A DNA stretch of 8,817 bases, from assembly GCA_025454125.1 (NCBI GenBank), contig JALOPA010000039.1, positions 1-8,817 on the forward strand. The letters run 5' to 3'. The notes under the pieces are model-generated. The model saw only the letters and a list, made by a program, of their open reading frames with translations. It searched no databases and had not been told where the DNA came from. Origin of the DNA: Thermodesulfobacteriota bacterium. Its GTDB lineage: Bacteria > Desulfobacterota > DSM-4660 > Desulfatiglandales > HGW-15. A program made the position numbers and the translations under genes. Positions 5,986 to 8,817 of this stretch are shown here, piece by piece (the stretch's first letter is position 1; the number at the start of each line of letters is the position of its first letter).

Positions 5986-8112
5986 ATGCTGATGCGCTTG
6001 TTCCCCTTTGTCGCCCTGCTCAAGCGATACAACCTCATGGTCCTGCGAGTCGACGCTGTCGCCGGACTGACGGTCGCCCTGGTTCTCATTCCGCAATCCA
6101 TGGCCTATGCCCAGCTCGCAGGGCTGCCGCCCTACTACGGCCTCTATGCTTCTTTCCTTCCTCCCATGATTGCTGCTCTCTTCGGCTCCAGCCGGCAGCT
6201 GGCCACGGGTCCTGTGGCCGTTGTCTCCCTGATGACGGCCGTCGCCCTCGGGCCTCTGGCCACAGCAGGGAGCGAAGGTTACGTGACCTATGCCGTTCTG
6301 CTTGCCCTGATGGTGGGCACTGTCCAGTTTCTTCTGGGGGTGCTCAGGCTGGGCATTGTGGTGAACTTCCTCTCCCACCCTGTCGTGAACGGATTCACCA
6401 ACGCCGCAGCCATTATCATCGCCTCTTCCCAGCTCTCTAAGCTGTTCGGCGTTGATGCAGACAGTGCGGAACACTACTATGAGACCATCCTTCAGCTCGT
6501 GAGAGAGGCTCTCTTTTATACGCATTGGCCCACCTTTCTCATGGGAACACTGGCCTTTGCCATCATGTACGTCCTCAAGAGGCTGGCCCCCAAACTCCCG
6601 AACGTGCTTGTGGCTGTGGCTCTAACGACGGTCCTTTCATGGGCCATCGGCTTCGAGCACAATGCCGAGGGGCCTGTCTCGGCGATCGATTCCAGCCGAG
6701 CAACGCATCTCATTGAGAAATTCAACACAGCCATTGAAGCCATAACCCCCTTGGCCGAGAAACGCACCAGAGCCACAAAGGCCCTCGAAGAGGCCAAACA
6801 GGGTTCGGATGTCATCAAAGTGCTGGAAGCGGAGCGAGATACGGACATCCTCACCCTCCAGATCGAGGTTCACAAAAGCGATGCGGCTCAGTGGAGAAAA
6901 CAGCTGAGACGGCTTCTGCTCACGGGTGTGGAGCAACCGGACGGGACGCTCCGGTTCTATCCCTCCGACGAGGTGCCGGTCGGCTCTAAGACCGACGGTC
7001 GAACCTGGCGTCTGAAGGTCGGCAACACACCGCTCAAGAAGAATCGGATCCTTCTGACCGCCGGCGGAGAAGTCATCGGGGTCATTCCCTCAGGTCTGCC
7101 TTCTTTCACCATGCCAAAGGTTGACATCACCGCCGCCCTGCACCTTCTGCCCTTCGCGGCGATCATCTCGCTACTGGGATTCATGGAGGCCATCTCCATT
7201 GCGAAAGCCATGGCGGCCAAGACCGGTCAGAGGCTTGATCCCAATCAGGAGCTCATTGGTCAGGGTCTGGCCAACCTTTGCGGTGCCGTGGGCAAGAGCT
7301 ATCCCACCTCCGGGTCTTTTTCCAGGTCTGCCGTGAACCTCCAGTCCGGAGCGGTCACCGGGTTTTCAAGCGTCTTTACCAGCCTGGCCGTGGTCGTGGT
7401 GCTTCTGTTCTTCACCCGAACTCTCTATCACCTCCCACAGCCCGTTCTGGCTGCGATCATCATGATGGCCGTGGTCGGATTGGTGAATGTATCAGGTTTC
7501 GTTCACGCGTGGCGGGCCAAGTGGTATGACGGCGTCATTTCCGTCATCACCTTTGTCTGCACCTTGGGCTTTGCGCCTCACCTGGACCGGGGCATTATAG
7601 CCGGCGTGGCTCTTTCCCTCGGTGTGTTTCTTTACAAAAGCATGCGCCCCACCATCGCGAGCTTGGCCCGATATGAAGATCAGTCGCTTCGCAACTGCAG
7701 GATCTTCGGACTCAAGGAGTGCGAGCACATCGCCATGATCCGCTTTGACGGACCGCTCTTCTTCGCCAATGCCAGCTACCTGGAAGACAAGATCATGGAG
7801 TTGATGCGGTCCAAGGCATGGCTGAAGCACATCATCCTTGTTTCAAATGGAATCAACGACATTGACGCCTCAGGAGAAGAGACGTTGTCCTTGCTTGTCG
7901 ATCGGGTGAGGAGTGCCGGCGTGGATATCTCGATGAGCGGTGTGAACGAGTCTGTCATGGAAGTGCTCAAACGCACCTTCTTCAGGGAAAAGATCGGTGA
8001 AGATCACCTTTACCCGACCATGGAGAAGGCGATCCATGCCACCTACGGCGCAACGCACAGCAGCGGCTATGAGGCAATCTGCCCCCTCATGAGTGTCTGT
8101 CGGGTCACCTAG
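5986..8112 (+). CDS. SulP/SLC26-family anion permease with STAS domain and large loop insert
   Basis: This 708-residue permease belongs to the SulP family, whose members move sulfate, bicarbonate, dicarboxylates or other anions across the inner membrane. Family marks are IPQSMAYAQLAGLPPYYGLY (35-54), GFMEAISIAKAMA (398-410) and SGSFSRSAVN (442-451). Hydrophobic segments fill about 20-225 and 380-550. A cytoplasmic STAS domain occupies about 578-688, with NDIDASGEETL (624-634); Ser629 lies where SpoIIAA-type STAS proteins carry the phosphorylated serine. Unusual is a polar, charged stretch at about 226-362, with a probable coiled coil at 240-310, inserted before VIGVIPSGLPSF. Other SulPs have only a short loop there. 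With canonical topology the insert would be periplasmic. The start at 5986 has ggagaa (5971-5976) 9 bases upstream; a second ATG at 5992 is an alternative. The gene lies 3 bases after the TetR gene and 28 before the kinase-like gene. Substrate cannot be assigned. Confidence 0.93.
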   Translation: MLMRLFPFVALLKRYNLMVLRVDAVAGLTVALVLIPQSMAYAQLAGLPPYYGLYASFLPPMIAALFGSSRQLATGPVAVVSLMTAVALGPLATAGSEGYVTYAVLLALMVGTVQFLLGVLRLGIVVNFLSHPVVNGFTNAAAIIIASSQLSKLFGVDADSAEHYYETILQLVREALFYTHWPTFLMGTLAFAIMYVLKRLAPKLPNVLVAVALTTVLSWAIGFEHNAEGPVSAIDSSRATHLIEKFNTAIEAITPLAEKRTRATKALEEAKQGSDVIKVLEAERDTDILTLQIEVHKSDAAQWRKQLRRLLLTGVEQPDGTLRFYPSDEVPVGSKTDGRTWRLKVGNTPLKKNRILLTAGGEVIGVIPSGLPSFTMPKVDITAALHLLPFAAIISLLGFMEAISIAKAMAAKTGQRLDPNQELIGQGLANLCGAVGKSYPTSGSFSRSAVNLQSGAVTGFSSVFTSLAVVVVLLFFTRTLYHLPQPVLAAIIMMAVVGLVNVSGFVHAWRAKWYDGVISVITFVCTLGFAPHLDRGIIAGVALSLGVFLYKSMRPTIASLARYEDQSLRNCRIFGLKECEHIAMIRFDGPLFFANASYLEDKIMELMRSKAWLKHIILVSNGINDIDASGEETLSLLVDRVRSAGVDISMSGVNESVMEVLKRTFFREKIGEDHLYPTMEKAIHATYGATHSSGYEAICPLMSVCRVT

Positions 8113-8129
8113 CCGAGGGATAAAAAGAT

Positions 8130-8134
8130 GGAGG
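8130..8134 (+). promoter_or_regulatory. Ribosome binding site that fixes the start of the kinase-like gene
   Basis: GGAGG lies 6 bases before the ATG at 8141. An ATG at 8128 overlaps this site, but its frame closes after 11 codons at a TAG (8161-8163), so 8141 is the start. Confidence 0.8.
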
Positions 8135-8140
8135 ATTGGT

Positions 8141-8817
8141 ATGCCTGTCATTACGATGTTTAGGGGCACCTTTTGCGAAGGAGATTCTGTCGTTCAGAGT
8201 GTTCTCAAGGACACGGGCTACACGCTGGTGCAGGATCAGGAGATTGTCACAGAGGCGAGCAGAGCTTCGAATCTGGGGGACACCAAGATCAGCCGGGCCT
8301 TTTCAGCGAGAACCTCGGTTTTTAACAAGTTCACCCACGAAAGGGAGCGCTCCATCGCTCATCTCAGGCTCACCCTTGCCGAACGGCTTTCCAGGGACGG
8401 CCTTCTCATCGACGGTTTTGTCAGCCACTTGATCCCCAGAGAGGTGAGCCACGCCCTTAGGGTTTGCCTGATCGCTGATATGAAATTCAGGGCGTCACTG
8501 GCGTCAAAAGATCAGGGGCTTTCCGAGAAAGACGCGGTGAAGCTTATCCACAAGCAGGACGATGACCGGCTCGCTTGGGTGTCCGCCCTTTTCCAGAAAA
8601 ACAATCCCTGGGATCCCTCCCTTTACGATATCGTCATTCCCATGAACAAGAAGACCGTTCAAGAGGCCGCAGGCCTAATCGTCCAAAACACGGCATCGGA
8701 TGCTGTCAAGGTGACGGCGGCCTCCAGGCAGGCGGTGCAGGATTTTCTCCTTGCGGCGAAAGTGGAAGCGGTGCTGGCAGGGGAAGGGCATCATGTGGGC
8801 GTGTCGTCGAAAAGAGG
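8141..8817 (+). CDS. Cytidylate-kinase-like family protein with degenerate P-loop, 3'-truncated
   Basis: The frame opens at the ATG 8141 and has no stop before the window ends (225 full codons seen). The translation has the layout of the cytidylate-kinase-like (Cytidylate_kin2) family: a first strand and loop, MPVITMFRGTFCEGDSV; then DTGYTLVQDQEIV; a core LLIDGFVSHLI (about 88-98) and RVCLIADMKFRASL (106-119); a lid with DAVKLIHKQDDDRLAW (130-145); and DPSLYDIVIPMNKKTV (158-173). The first loop lacks a P-loop lysine (EGDS instead of a GK-type sequence), so phosphoryl transfer is doubtful. After about residue 190, AVQDFLLAAKVEAVLAG followed by HHVGVSSKRG looks like the start of a BON-type domain. 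From memory, such kinase-like/BON proteins occur in sulfate-reducing deltaproteobacteria. It follows the permease by 28 bases with a good ribosome binding site, so it is likely part of the same transcript. Fold is fairly sure; function is unknown. Confidence 0.78.
   Translation, partial: MPVITMFRGTFCEGDSVVQSVLKDTGYTLVQDQEIVTEASRASNLGDTKISRAFSARTSVFNKFTHERERSIAHLRLTLAERLSRDGLLIDGFVSHLIPREVSHALRVCLIADMKFRASLASKDQGLSEKDAVKLIHKQDDDRLAWVSALFQKNNPWDPSLYDIVIPMNKKTVQEAAGLIVQNTASDAVKVTAASRQAVQDFLLAAKVEAVLAGEGHHVGVSSKR

Noticed and set aside
8128..8163. Small frame from the ATG at 8128
   Set aside because: It is only 11 codons long and overlaps the ribosome binding site of the kinase-like gene. It was judged a chance frame.

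Overview
The window looks like a piece of chromosome from a Gram-negative, moderately GC-rich proteobacterium, most plausibly a Desulfobacterota (deltaproteobacterial) lineage. That placement rests on recognising gene families and repeat types from memory: an unusual cytidylate-kinase-like protein with a BON-like tail, a SulP permease with a large insert, and two kinds of palindromic intergenic repeat. It was not tested by a database search. Every gene I can support is on the + strand. The long minus-strand reading frames are shadows of GC-rich coding sequence.

Region 1 (1-765) is the 3' part of a gene for a protein with a degenerate protein-kinase-like fold, cut by the left edge. Region 2 (766-1059) is intergenic. 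It carries a ~118-bp REP/MITE-like element with two strong hairpins and short terminal inverted repeats, then a candidate promoter and leader containing a direct repeat that brackets an inverted repeat. Region 3 (1060-5150) holds a membrane-anchored HtrA/DegP-type serine protease without a PDZ domain, a second intergenic repeat (1992-2118), and a tight three-gene MoxR ATPase / DUF58 / VWA cluster whose members overlap by 20-26 bases. The MoxR-DUF58-VWA trio is a known chaperone-like module acting at or near the membrane. The protease just upstream may serve the same envelope quality-control task, but the repeat between them could separate transcription.

Region 4 (5151-5382) is AT-rich. It contains a sigma70-like promoter overlapped by a 34-bp near-perfect palindrome, very likely the operator of the TetR-family repressor encoded next (5383-5982). 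Region 5 (5383-8817) is that TetR gene, followed after 3 bases by a SulP/SLC26-type anion permease with a C-terminal STAS domain and a ~130-residue polar/coiled-coil insert, and 28 bases later by a cytidylate-kinase-like protein that runs off the right edge. These three genes look like one autorepressed transcription unit. The last gene has a degenerate nucleotide-binding loop and may be a regulatory pseudo-kinase acting with the permease. The TetR-SulP-kinase-like unit is the most interesting part of the window.
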